Shown here: in pieces, positions 7,659 through 15,751 of the stretch
Numbering within the stretch: position 1 is the stretch's first letter
Layout of the letters: every line of letters begins with the position of its first letter
The notes under the pieces: model-generated
Seen by the model: the letters and a program-made list of their open reading frames with translations, nothing else
Told to the model about the DNA's origin: nothing
Database searches by the model: none
Program-made: the position numbers and the translations under genes
Origin: Deltaproteobacteria bacterium
Lineage (GTDB): Bacteria; Desulfobacterota; Syntrophia; Syntrophales; UBA5619
DNA length: 36,112 bases
Assembly (NCBI GenBank): GCA_026388345.1
Contig: JAPLJY010000312.1
Span: 1 to 36,112, forward strand
Direction of reading: 5' to 3'

Positions 7659-9152
7659 TTAGCATTCATCTTTGCTCGCCGCATCAGGAATCTCCTTTCG
7701 CCTTGGCCATATCTGATCCGGAGTCGGATTATCGACATCCTTCGGATAGGTGAATCCTGCAAGCTCGCTTTTCACAAAGGACAATCCATAGGCCACGGAA
7801 AGACGCCGCATCCAGCGCATTTCCGAGCCATTGAGTTCAAGGTCGCGGGGTACTGGGAGTCCAACAACATCTGGAGTGATCGCCACCCGAAACAGTTGGC
7901 CCGTAAATGGATTCATCACAGCAGTCTTATAGGGATGCTCACAATGGCCGCCACCGCCAAAAATAACTTTAATATCATTCAACTGGTCTCTGTCGAACAA
8001 TTTCTTCTTGGTGAAGGCAAGAGTGGCTTCCGTACCTGCCCTCAGACTCTTGGCTATCTCTTCTCGCGCATGCATCAATTCGCGATCGCTGTCCCCCTGT
8101 TCTTTTTTCTCCCGCCACTTTTCCAAAGATGACCAGTCCGCACTGCCGGATATGCTGGCGGCCTTCTGTTCGATTTGACTTGACCCCAAAGGGAATACGC
8201 TGCCGTGGAGATAGGTCAGATGTTCGCTTTGATCTTCGTTTCGATGCATGAAGATAAAAACGCTTTGGTCCACCGTGCCCGCTCCGGTGTCTGAAAACAG
8301 GTAAATTCCCGGACTGGAGACGCGGGATCGGACGAATCCCTGGACATTGGCGCTCACCTCTGGATAGATGAAACAGGCCGCGCCCAAAGAGCCATCCACG
8401 CAGTTTTTGTTTTTCTTCCTTAATGATTCAAGTTCGGTTAGAGGCACCGGCGGATGTCCTGCAAGCTGATCGGCAAGATTCCATGCTTCGCAAAGGACCT
8501 TGTGAAAAAGTGCATTGACTTCCGGCCTTTCGGCATCGGCCACAGGTACGGCAAGATTGATCGCCATGTAATCATTCGGAAGCTTCCCGAAATTTGGCAG
8601 TCTTCGCCGCACGTCCTCCCGAACCATGCCAAAGGCACCGGCCAGGAAGTACACCGCACAGGCTTCCACCAACCCGGATAGCCGACATCCATCCACTGAT
8701 CCACCGTTTCCACAGTAAGGGGCAAGGACCGGGGCGTCCCACTCCTGGAGTGCTGTCTTCACCAATGCATGTTTTAAGTGGTAGAGTCCATTTTCAGGAT
8801 AGTGGGATCGGCAGTTGCCGACATGCCCGATGACTCCGTCCTTGAGCACCAAAACGCTGGGAATCAGGAATGGAAGCTCCTGCTCCTGAGCTTCGGGAGG
8901 AAAATAGACCCATGCCTTTTCGATCATCACGTCCCGGTAGATGCATTTGCAGTAAGAAGTGCCGAAATCGAACCCGATTTGAATGAAGTACGGAGCGCGT
9001 TCAGTTTGTGCCGGCAGGGTAGAATCGGAACTTTCATGTGGAGGCGCTTTGGTTTCGCGAAGAGATGGAATCGTTTCGGAAACGGTTTGCCGCTGGTCCC
9101 GTCCGAAGAGCTTTTCCTTAATATTTTTAACCAATATCGAGAACTTGCTCAT
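7659..9152 (-). CDS. Hsp70/actin-fold ATPase paired with a SNF2-like helicase
   Basis: This 497-residue protein has the nucleotide-binding signatures of the Hsp70/actin/FtsA superfamily: phosphate-1 loop GFDFGTSYCK (residues 60-69), phosphate-2 loop DTGAGTVD (288-295) and an adenosine-type motif VIFGGGGH (396-403). Residues 1-55 form a charged, low-complexity lead. There is no Hsp70 peptide-binding domain after the ATPase region, so it is unlikely to be a general chaperone. The start is preceded by AAGGGG about nine bases upstream. It begins 23 bases after the stop of the SNF2-like helicase gene, same strand, implying a two-gene unit at the end of the defence island. The function is unknown; an ATP-dependent sensor or regulator of the helicase is inference. 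Confidence 0.75.
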   Translation of the reverse strand: MSKFSILVKNIKEKLFGRDQRQTVSETIPSLRETKAPPHESSDSTLPAQTERAPYFIQIGFDFGTSYCKCIYRDVMIEKAWVYFPPEAQEQELPFLIPSVLVLKDGVIGHVGNCRSHYPENGLYHLKHALVKTALQEWDAPVLAPYCGNGGSVDGCRLSGLVEACAVYFLAGAFGMVREDVRRRLPNFGKLPNDYMAINLAVPVADAERPEVNALFHKVLCEAWNLADQLAGHPPVPLTELESLRKKNKNCVDGSLGAACFIYPEVSANVQGFVRSRVSSPGIYLFSDTGAGTVDQSVFIFMHRNEDQSEHLTYLHGSVFPLGSSQIEQKAASISGSADWSSLEKWREKKEQGDSDRELMHAREEIAKSLRAGTEATLAFTKKKLFDRDQLNDIKVIFGGGGHCEHPYKTAVMNPFTGQLFRVAITPDVVGLPVPRDLELNGSEMRWMRRLSVAYGLSFVKSELAGFTYPKDVDNPTPDQIWPRRKEIPDAASKDEC

Positions 9153-9175
9153 TGGGATATACCCCTTCCCCCAAG

Positions 9176-12100
9176 TTATGGCCCTGTAACACGGAATATT
9201 CCCGCACCCACCTCCGCCTGTTCCATATCGATTTTCGCCTTCATTTTTAACTCATTGAGGCGCTTCTCTTTATTCTCGATAGCCGTTTTTAGCCGGCCTT
9301 CCGTCAAACGGATCACCCGGGGGTCACGTCCAGCCTCCCGTAATGTGCGAAGGCGCTGCTCATCCTGTCCGATACGCCGATCGAAGAATCCCTTGACCCT
9401 CTGCATTTTGATTTGCAGGACCGTTTCGTTCTCTGCTTCGAAGTCCGTTACCTTCTCCGAAAAACGTTTGCCCAGATCCTCTTCCAACACTTTGTGTGCA
9501 TGGAGCAATGCCTGCCTGTCGCAATCGACGTAATCCCAGTCTCCGCTTCGTCGCAGGAGGCATTGGAGGATGGCCTCAGACTCATCCGGTGAATAATTCT
9601 TTCCGTTCGACAATGACCGTATCCCATAGGCAAGCGTCTCCCGGTTCGAGAGTCCTTTCAGTCGCCAGCGCTCAATGCGGTAGCAGTAATCGCCAGGCGG
9701 CAATTCGGGATGGGCAATCCGGATCGCAGACACATCAAAGAATCCATGCGCCCTGTCATGATTGTTTTTTGTGATCCAGCGAATCAGCGGAGAGATGTGA
9801 TTCACGTAGTGGACGGCCCTTTTCTGGCTGACCGGAAGTCGCTGGAGCACTTCGCGCCGGAAACTGATGTTGAACTCCTTTTGTCGAAACGGTCGTGCGC
9901 TCAGGGAGCGGTCGTCACGGATGAAACCGGACAAGGAGGACTGAGCCTCATAGGTCAGCCGTACTTGGAGGCAGCCGTCGGCGGGCGTATTATGATTGAT
10001 TGCGCATCCTCGGAATTCCCGTTCGAAGAAGTCCATCAGGTAATCCTCCAACTCTTCCGCTTGCAGATAGCGCCCCTTTTCCCGGTCCTCCTCAATTTTT
10101 TGCTGAACGTAATCCGAAAGGGCAATAAGGGCGTCTCCCGACTCCTCTAATGCCTGAATATTCAGTAATCGTCCTGCAATGACATTTTTCGATTGATCAA
10201 TAAGAAGGTCTTGTTGATCAGAGGTTAAATCTTTGCTGAGTAATTCGACCGTCAGATTTTGAACCTCTTTTCCGATTACGGCCTCCAGGTCGCCCAGGCT
10301 GTTGGTGAAGCGTTCGAGTTTGGCGTGCAGGCGGTCGTAGAGGCGCTCCTCGATGGTATCCCTAACCTTGAAATTGACGATAGAGAGATGTTTTGCCTGC
10401 TGACCGACGCGGTCGATACGACCGATCCGCTGTTCGACACGCATCGGATTCCACGGCAGATCGTAATTGGCCATCACCCGGCAGAACTGCAGATCGATGC
10501 CTTCACTGCCGACCTCCGAGGAGAGGAGGACCCTCGGTCCCCGAGGGTCTTTGAAACGTTCTATTTCCTCCCATCGTCGTTCGTTCGGAATACCGCCATG
10601 GATCACGGTTACAGCAATACCATCCGCCGTGAGACGGCGCATGAGGTAGGCGAGCGTCGGACGGTAATATGCAAAGATGACCGCCTTTTCATCCGGCAGG
10701 ATCTCTACCAGCATTCGGTGCAGCTCTTTATACTTGCTGTCGTTTGACTCGAAATTATATGCCAGCAGCCGGACGATGTCAGCTTCGCCCAGATCCTCTC
10801 CGGGATCCTCGTCGAAAAGATCGTCGAACACCTCCCCACCCATCGCCTCGCCGAAGAGATCTCCGGGATCACCAAACCGGCCGGCTCGAACCTCCTGTGC
10901 CAGCGCCGGCAGGCAGCTTGCGGCCCGAAGCTGTAGGCCGATCGCCTGAAAGACGTGAAAGGGACGACTGTCCAGGCGGCACTTGCGTCGGACGATCTGG
11001 AGGATTGTCCGGTAAAGCTCCATCTCCTCGGTGGAATACACAACCGAAAGGACTACAGGGTCGCGTAGCGGACGGTTTTCCTTCACCTGGACCCGGCGCG
11101 TACGATTCACATAACCGCCCAGCAGGTTCAGTTTCTCCGCAACATCCTGGCATTTTGCAAGCTGGGCTTTGTCCAGATTGTTCAGATGCTCAAGTTGTTC
11201 CAGGAACTGCTTGAAAAGGGGCGATTGACTGATGAACCGGCTTTCACTCATGCCTGCAACCGCCGACGCCAGCAGAGAAGTATCCACCGGTGTTCTGGCC
11301 AGCGCGTTGCCCGCCTGAACCGCAGGGCGATTGGCTTCAAGTAGCTCCTCGAACAACCCCTGCGTTTCAAAAAAGCTTTCATCGATTAGACGCAAAAGGC
11401 TGTGCAGATCAGTGTTGCTGTTGTTGACCGGCGTCGCTGATACGCAAAGCACCGCACCTGCATTGGCCGCAAGCCCCTTGCCGAGATGGAAAGTTGTCGT
11501 CGCCGGGTTCCGCATATAATGCGCTTCATCGAAGATTACCATATCGAACGGATCATAACCCAGGGACCAATGGTGTAGCTCACGAAGGAGGCTGGTTTTG
11601 GGAGAGCTGGCCGGTTCGACTTCCGGCGGCTCTTCCAGAAACCGTAATTCGGCCTTCGGAGGGCGCAGTCCAGTATAGGTAGCAATCAGAACGAATGCAT
11701 GCCCCGGCCCGATTTTTTTCAGCTCTAAAAGCTCCCGTTCCAGCTCTGCAAATCCGACAACGCGGGCGTCGAAAAGAAACTTGCTCCTGAGCTCGTCACG
11801 CCACTTGTCAGCCAAGATCTTAGGACAAACCACCAGCAGACGTTGAGCCTGACGTCTGGCCTGCAATTCCAGCCAGATCAGGGCTGACTCGATCGTCTTG
11901 CCCAAGCCTACTTCGTCGGCGATGATGAGCCGCTCGGTGGGTGAATTGATGAACTTGAGAACCGGTTTGAACTGGTAGGGATAGAAATCGATCTGTGCCG
12001 CCTCCATCGAATAGATCACTTCGTGGAGTGTGCCCTTGAGTTTCTCGAATGTGACGAGCCGCTGCAGATCCCGCACTTTGCCGTAATGCGCCGCACGAAG

Positions 12101-12331
12101 GCGGTCCTCGATCGAACCGGGAAAAGAATCCGGCCTCCTCTCAAGGCAGGCCAGCGGCCGGTAACTGCTACCGCCGCCGGGATAAGCAAGCTGCAGCATC
12201 AGGAACGACCCCGCCTTGTTCCAACGGCCCGTATATTGTCCAGGCTGCCCCGGATTGTTCCTATCGATCAACCAGTCGCCGGAGAGAAAGGGGATTTCAT
12301 CATTGGACGGATCATCGTTCACGGTTCTCAT
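9176..12331 (-). CDS. Large SNF2/RapA-like superfamily 2 helicase, putative defence protein
   Basis: This 1051-residue protein has a full SF2 SNF2-type motor: Walker A GLGKT (residues 142-146), DEAH box (268-271) in VIFDEAHYMRNP, motif III SATP (298-301), a second RecA lobe with VLLSSEVGSEGIDLQ, and motif VI QRIGRIDRVGQ. Conserved flanks resemble RapA/HepA-type helicases. After about residue 650 comes a long helical, charged region of roughly 400 residues without a motif I recognise; no nuclease motif is apparent. AGGAG directly abuts the ATG at 12329-12331, so the GTG three codons later (12320-12322) is a credible alternative start. It sits 60 bases after rloB and 23 bases before the Hsp70-like gene. 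Such helicases occur in several antiphage systems (for example DISARM), but other DISARM genes are absent. Confidence 0.85.
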   Translation of the reverse strand: MRTVNDDPSNDEIPFLSGDWLIDRNNPGQPGQYTGRWNKAGSFLMLQLAYPGGGSSYRPLACLERRPDSFPGSIEDRLRAAHYGKVRDLQRLVTFEKLKGTLHEVIYSMEAAQIDFYPYQFKPVLKFINSPTERLIIADEVGLGKTIESALIWLELQARRQAQRLLVVCPKILADKWRDELRSKFLFDARVVGFAELERELLELKKIGPGHAFVLIATYTGLRPPKAELRFLEEPPEVEPASSPKTSLLRELHHWSLGYDPFDMVIFDEAHYMRNPATTTFHLGKGLAANAGAVLCVSATPVNNSNTDLHSLLRLIDESFFETQGLFEELLEANRPAVQAGNALARTPVDTSLLASAVAGMSESRFISQSPLFKQFLEQLEHLNNLDKAQLAKCQDVAEKLNLLGGYVNRTRRVQVKENRPLRDPVVLSVVYSTEEMELYRTILQIVRRKCRLDSRPFHVFQAIGLQLRAASCLPALAQEVRAGRFGDPGDLFGEAMGGEVFDDLFDEDPGEDLGEADIVRLLAYNFESNDSKYKELHRMLVEILPDEKAVIFAYYRPTLAYLMRRLTADGIAVTVIHGGIPNERRWEEIERFKDPRGPRVLLSSEVGSEGIDLQFCRVMANYDLPWNPMRVEQRIGRIDRVGQQAKHLSIVNFKVRDTIEERLYDRLHAKLERFTNSLGDLEAVIGKEVQNLTVELLSKDLTSDQQDLLIDQSKNVIAGRLLNIQALEESGDALIALSDYVQQKIEEDREKGRYLQAEELEDYLMDFFEREFRGCAINHNTPADGCLQVRLTYEAQSSLSGFIRDDRSLSARPFRQKEFNISFRREVLQRLPVSQKRAVHYVNHISPLIRWITKNNHDRAHGFFDVSAIRIAHPELPPGDYCYRIERWRLKGLSNRETLAYGIRSLSNGKNYSPDESEAILQCLLRRSGDWDYVDCDRQALLHAHKVLEEDLGKRFSEKVTDFEAENETVLQIKMQRVKGFFDRRIGQDEQRLRTLREAGRDPRVIRLTEGRLKTAIENKEKRLNELKMKAKIDMEQAEVGAGIFRVTGP

Positions 12332-12391
12332 CTCCTAACAGACCAGAACTTTGTCCAAATCCCTGTCAGCCAAATATAATTTCCATGTTTA

Positions 12392-13072
12392 TCAGTCTTC
12401 TGCGCTGGGTTTGAATTGATTCAATTTTTCAACGAGCAGATAGACGGTCGTGCAGGGGTTGGATCGCGACGGCGGGGTGTCGTCGGTGAGAAATTGATCA
12501 TGCAATGTCTTGGCCCAAGCCGCTGCTTGAGACTGTTTCCCGATCTGTGAAAGTTTTTGATACATGTCGGGCGCATTTTTCCGATAAATCTCTCCGAGGA
12601 ACTCGCCCAATTTCCCTTGATATTCGGTGCGACTCATTTCGGTGTTGCGGAATTCAAAGTGCAGTATATACCACAGTTCAAAAGCCTCGTTGGACCACGC
12701 GCAATGCATCCCACAAGAATCAGCCGAGTGTATGGCATTGTCAAAGCTGCTCGGATCGAAACTGTCGCGGTCAAAAACAACCCACACCTCATCGAATGGA
12801 TAGTCGCCACTCGCTCTGTTGTCTCGGAGGGCTCGGGCTCTGGCGACCAAACTCAACGTATTGGCCCCCTCCCCGAAGATTTCCAACTGAACGACCTGTC
12901 GCGGCAAGTCCTGTTTGAACGATTCAAAGTAGTTTGGTTCGGTTTTTTCGCCTTCGCACACGATCAGAAACCGCTGCCGTTCTTCACGCGTACCCAATCG
13001 GCGTTCTCTGCAAGGAAGACGTTTGAGGAACCACTCCCTCTTCCTGTCGCTCAGTTTGATGGGACGTCCCAT
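12392..13072 (-). CDS. rloB: RloB-like (AbiLii) protein with Toprim-like fold
   Basis: The 226-residue protein matches the RloB family: an N-terminal basic segment, the motif CEGEKTEPNYF (residues 39-49), the acidic VVFDRDSFD (98-106), and NEAFELW (128-134). In this family the conserved Glu and DxD residues suggest a Toprim-like metal-dependent nuclease fold. RloB pairs with the ATPase RloA, as here; the lactococcal AbiL abortive-infection system has the same two components. Its start overlaps the 3' end of rloA by 22 bases, so expression is coupled. GGGGGAG lies just upstream of the ATG. Confidence 0.88.
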   Translation of the reverse strand: MGRPIKLSDRKREWFLKRLPCRERRLGTREERQRFLIVCEGEKTEPNYFESFKQDLPRQVVQLEIFGEGANTLSLVARARALRDNRASGDYPFDEVWVVFDRDSFDPSSFDNAIHSADSCGMHCAWSNEAFELWYILHFEFRNTEMSRTEYQGKLGEFLGEIYRKNAPDMYQKLSQIGKQSQAAAWAKTLHDQFLTDDTPPSRSNPCTTVYLLVEKLNQFKPSAED

Positions 13073-14349
13073 CGACTCCCCCTTTTCAGAAGCTCCGCCA
13101 GATTACCCAGAAAAGGTATTGCCCCGTACCGACCCTGAATATAATTCTTCTCAAGAGCGGCATCTTTGCGGACCTTCGCACCTTCCGGCAACTTGATTTC
13201 GGCCAACGAGTAGAGATCCGTGGCAGACTGCTGTGTCTTTTCCGTAAACCATATTTGGTCTCGCCGCAGGTTTCCATGTTGCAAGAGATTCGTGTCATGC
13301 GTAGCGAAAATCAGTTGTGCGTTTTTCGGATTTGAATCAGCGGAGTTGAACAAACGCACGGCCGCCTTTGTGAGCGATGGGTGGAGTTTTGCGTCCAATT
13401 CATCGATGCAGACGACGTAACCTTTCATCAGACCGTCCAATAGCGGGCCAGTGATGCGGAAAAACTTCTTTGTTCCCTCAGATTCCTCAGTGGAAAAATC
13501 CAGATTGGTAAAACCTGCCTTGAGACCGTCATTAAATTTCTGGTGAACGGTAGCTATCCGGAGACGCGGAACCCTCGACATTTTCCGTTGTAAATCTTCT
13601 GACTCCCCCGTCGTTACCGCTTCATCAACCGGTTCATCGCTCACGATGAGATCCTCAATGCCGACATCGGCTCGCCGAATGAACTCCACCAGTAAGGGCC
13701 GTATGGCATTGTCCTGCAGCAAATGCGCCGTAAAACGCTCATACTGCTGATCACGCAGTCCATGAAGGGCTCTGAAGCCGAGAAACCATTTAAGGACACT
13801 GCCGGCAATTTCCCCATTAAACTGAGCCACGACAGACAGAAATAAGGCATTGTCACGGGTCTTTTCCTCCAACCCTTTTCCTTCATTGAAGTCATTACTA
13901 ACGTCTATGGCATCCCCTTCGCGAAGGAAAAGGATATTCTCCTTTACCTTTTCTGTACGGAAGAGCCACTCTTTCCTGACGGCTTTCTTGTCAGCCTCAA
14001 ATCCATACCTATATCGGAAATCGTTCTGCATGAAACAGACTTCGAAATGACTTGGGGCATTTTCAGTTGCGGAATCAAGTTTAAACGGTCTAATCGGGAT
14101 TTCCTCCTCGACCTGCATTCCTTTCGAGGAATAGATAACAAACCAGCGCACGAAGGCCATCGCATCCAGTAGGTTGGATTTGCCGCTTGCGTTTGCCCCA
14201 TAAACAACAGCACTCTTCAAGAGGCGATACCGCCCTGCTTGAAAAGTGTTATCTTTAAGAAATTCCTTAATGGGGTTTGCAGCCAGCATGCTCAGCCGTA
14301 CCGGATCGCGAAACGACAGAAAGTTTCCAACTTCGAATTCAATAAGCAT
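13051..14349 (-). CDS. rloA: RloA-like (AbiLi) AAA ATPase
   Basis: This 432-residue protein has an ABC/OLD-like ATPase architecture. It begins with the typical EFEVGNFLSFRDP strand, followed by Walker A GANASGKS (residues 51-58), a long insertion of helices, then the Walker B region VCIDELDAKLHPSL (around 315) and a switch histidine in FATHDTNLL. With RloB it forms the AbiL/RloAB pair associated with phage defence and restriction loci. The ATG at 14347-14349 is chosen because AAAGGTGA lies five to six bases upstream; the GTG nine bases earlier overlaps that site. The gene and its leader are noticeably richer in A+T than the neighbouring restriction genes, in line with separate acquisition. 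Confidence 0.9.
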   Translation of the reverse strand: MLIEFEVGNFLSFRDPVRLSMLAANPIKEFLKDNTFQAGRYRLLKSAVVYGANASGKSNLLDAMAFVRWFVIYSSKGMQVEEEIPIRPFKLDSATENAPSHFEVCFMQNDFRYRYGFEADKKAVRKEWLFRTEKVKENILFLREGDAIDVSNDFNEGKGLEEKTRDNALFLSVVAQFNGEIAGSVLKWFLGFRALHGLRDQQYERFTAHLLQDNAIRPLLVEFIRRADVGIEDLIVSDEPVDEAVTTGESEDLQRKMSRVPRLRIATVHQKFNDGLKAGFTNLDFSTEESEGTKKFFRITGPLLDGLMKGYVVCIDELDAKLHPSLTKAAVRLFNSADSNPKNAQLIFATHDTNLLQHGNLRRDQIWFTEKTQQSATDLYSLAEIKLPEGAKVRKDAALEKNYIQGRYGAIPFLGNLAELLKRGSRWDVPSN

Positions 14350-14390
14350 GGTAATCACCTTTATGAGGATATTTCACGAAACGAGTCTAC

Positions 14391-14418
14391 ATGATATCCA
14401 TAATTCGCTCAATGTCAA
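14391..14418 (-). promoter_or_regulatory. Sigma70-type promoter for rloAB
   Basis: On the minus strand a perfect TTGACA (14413-14418) is followed after 16 bases by TATCAT (14391-14396). The predicted transcription start is about 35 bases upstream of the rloA start codon, and the A+T-rich stretch behind the -35 box could act as an UP element. The downstream helicase and Hsp70-like genes may share this transcript. Confidence 0.6.
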
Positions 14419-14520
14419 CTATTATTGTGAAATATTCTCAATATTCATATATTAATCTCCGATTCAAAAGCACTGCACACAACAAACCCGCCTGTTTCAA
14501 GCCCTTGTTCATCATTCCCG

Positions 14521-14640
14521 GAGATTCAAGCGGCGGGCAGCCTGGTATTTCTGGCGGTCTCGGCCGTCCTTTTCGCCCTTCATCTCCAGTATGAGCGTTT
14601 GGCCGTTCCGGAGGCGGATCTCTCATACGGCGATGCGCAT
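14521..14640 (+). other. Possible stranded membrane-helix coding fragment in the rloA-mrr gap
   Basis: The 304-base gap between rloA and the Mrr-like gene is A+T rich on the rloA side but switches to G+C rich near 14515. There the plus-strand frame encodes a plausible transmembrane helix (AAGSLVFLAVSAVLFALHL) and a soluble tail (YERLAVPEADLSYGD). It has no start codon and no coding character upstream, and it runs antisense into the 3' end of the Mrr-like gene. It may be the tail of a gene interrupted by arrival of the rloAB block. I do not recognise the family. Confidence 0.25.
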
Positions 14641-14653
14641 ACGCCTCGTCTTT

Positions 14654-15670
14654 TCATTCGTCGGAGTCCTCCAACGCCTCCGGCACGAAGACACGACGTA
14701 GCGGAAGAAGGCCCTTATAACGAGACTCGAACTGATCGTAATGCGCGAAGATCAGTCTTACGAGTTCCTCACCGTCGATCAGTCGCAGGTTGGTCTTGGC
14801 CCTGGCAAAGTTTTTGGCTTGCGGAGTGAAGCTGCCAAGGGTCACCAACAGCCCATGCTCCCCAGCTCCAACTTTACCGTAAAGCGCCGACACGACCGGA
14901 TCGCCAATGCTGCCTTCTGTGCTCTTGACCTGCACCTTGATGATCGGCGGCTCGAATCCCAGTTCATCCCTGTGAGCAATAATGTCGATACCGCCGTCCG
15001 GACCCTCCGACGAAACACGTGTTTGATATCCCATGGTGTTCAACAGGTGTGCTATGAACTCGGCGAATGGATGGCCCTTTACTTCTTGCGCAAGTCGCTT
15101 GAGGACAAAATCGCGGGTCGTCTGCTCAATATCCTCTGCAACGGCAGCGATGGATTCATCCTGCGCCACCGGCGTCGGCGCCACTTTTCCTTCAAGGACC
15201 GCGCGGAACTCGTCTGCATAATTCTTCACCAGAAAAAGACTCAGGGCTGAGCCGATCTCATAAAGGGCACCCTGTTTGAAATGGGTTCGCGGGAGTGCCC
15301 GCAGCCATTTGACTTGACGCAAATTCGGATAGCTCGGTTCGGTTTTCGGATCATAAAAGTAATGGCCTTCGATCTCACCGAGGTGGACCTGATGGTCCTG
15401 TTTGGAGGGATAAACTACCAGATCACCCGGTTTCATTTCATGGACAAAGCGAAATAACTGTCCAGCAGTGTTAGGAATTGCCCCAGGTTTCTTATCGGGA
15501 TAAGCTTCCACTACTTTGGTTTTAAAGACTTCTCGGTCCGCCTTGAGTTTGGAAAGATCGCCCATCTTCATCCAGCCGACGGCGATGAAGTGCTTCTTAA
15601 GGAACAAGCTATCAGCATCACCAGTCTTCCCGGCGTGTATGCCCCAAATAGCTACGTCTTTTGTGGTCAT
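14654..15670 (-). CDS. Mrr-family restriction endonuclease with an EVE/PUA-like N-terminal domain
   Basis: The 338-residue protein ends in an Mrr-type PD-(D/E)XK nuclease: a helix with E204 (HPFAEFIAHLL), catalytic D229 in GPDGGIDIIA, and QVK at 247-249 in KVQVKS. The N-terminal ~150 residues are not the usual Mrr winged helix. They read WGIHAGKTGDAD, then FVHEMKPGDLVVYPSK and VHLGEIEGHYFYD, a pattern typical of EVE/PUA-like domains that bind modified bases. That suggests type IV restriction, that is, cleavage of modified foreign DNA; this is inference. AAAGGAG lies seven bases before the ATG. It is 81 bases downstream of hsdM and probably belongs to the same transcription block. Confidence 0.82.
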   Translation of the reverse strand: MTTKDVAIWGIHAGKTGDADSLFLKKHFIAVGWMKMGDLSKLKADREVFKTKVVEAYPDKKPGAIPNTAGQLFRFVHEMKPGDLVVYPSKQDHQVHLGEIEGHYFYDPKTEPSYPNLRQVKWLRALPRTHFKQGALYEIGSALSLFLVKNYADEFRAVLEGKVAPTPVAQDESIAAVAEDIEQTTRDFVLKRLAQEVKGHPFAEFIAHLLNTMGYQTRVSSEGPDGGIDIIAHRDELGFEPPIIKVQVKSTEGSIGDPVVSALYGKVGAGEHGLLVTLGSFTPQAKNFARAKTNLRLIDGEELVRLIFAHYDQFESRYKGLLPLRRVFVPEALEDSDE

Positions 15671-15751
15671 AGGAGTTCTCCTTTGAAGGCACGATCGAGT
15701 ATGGCGAAAATGAAAAGTTAGGTTATAGAAAATGTTCGAATAGCCCGGTTA

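Noticed and set aside
7659..12331. DISARM system based on the SNF2-like helicase
   Set aside because: No DUF1998 protein, DrmA-type helicase, PLD nuclease or DISARM methylase is nearby, and the Walker A context (ADEVGLGKT) differs from what I recall for DrmD.
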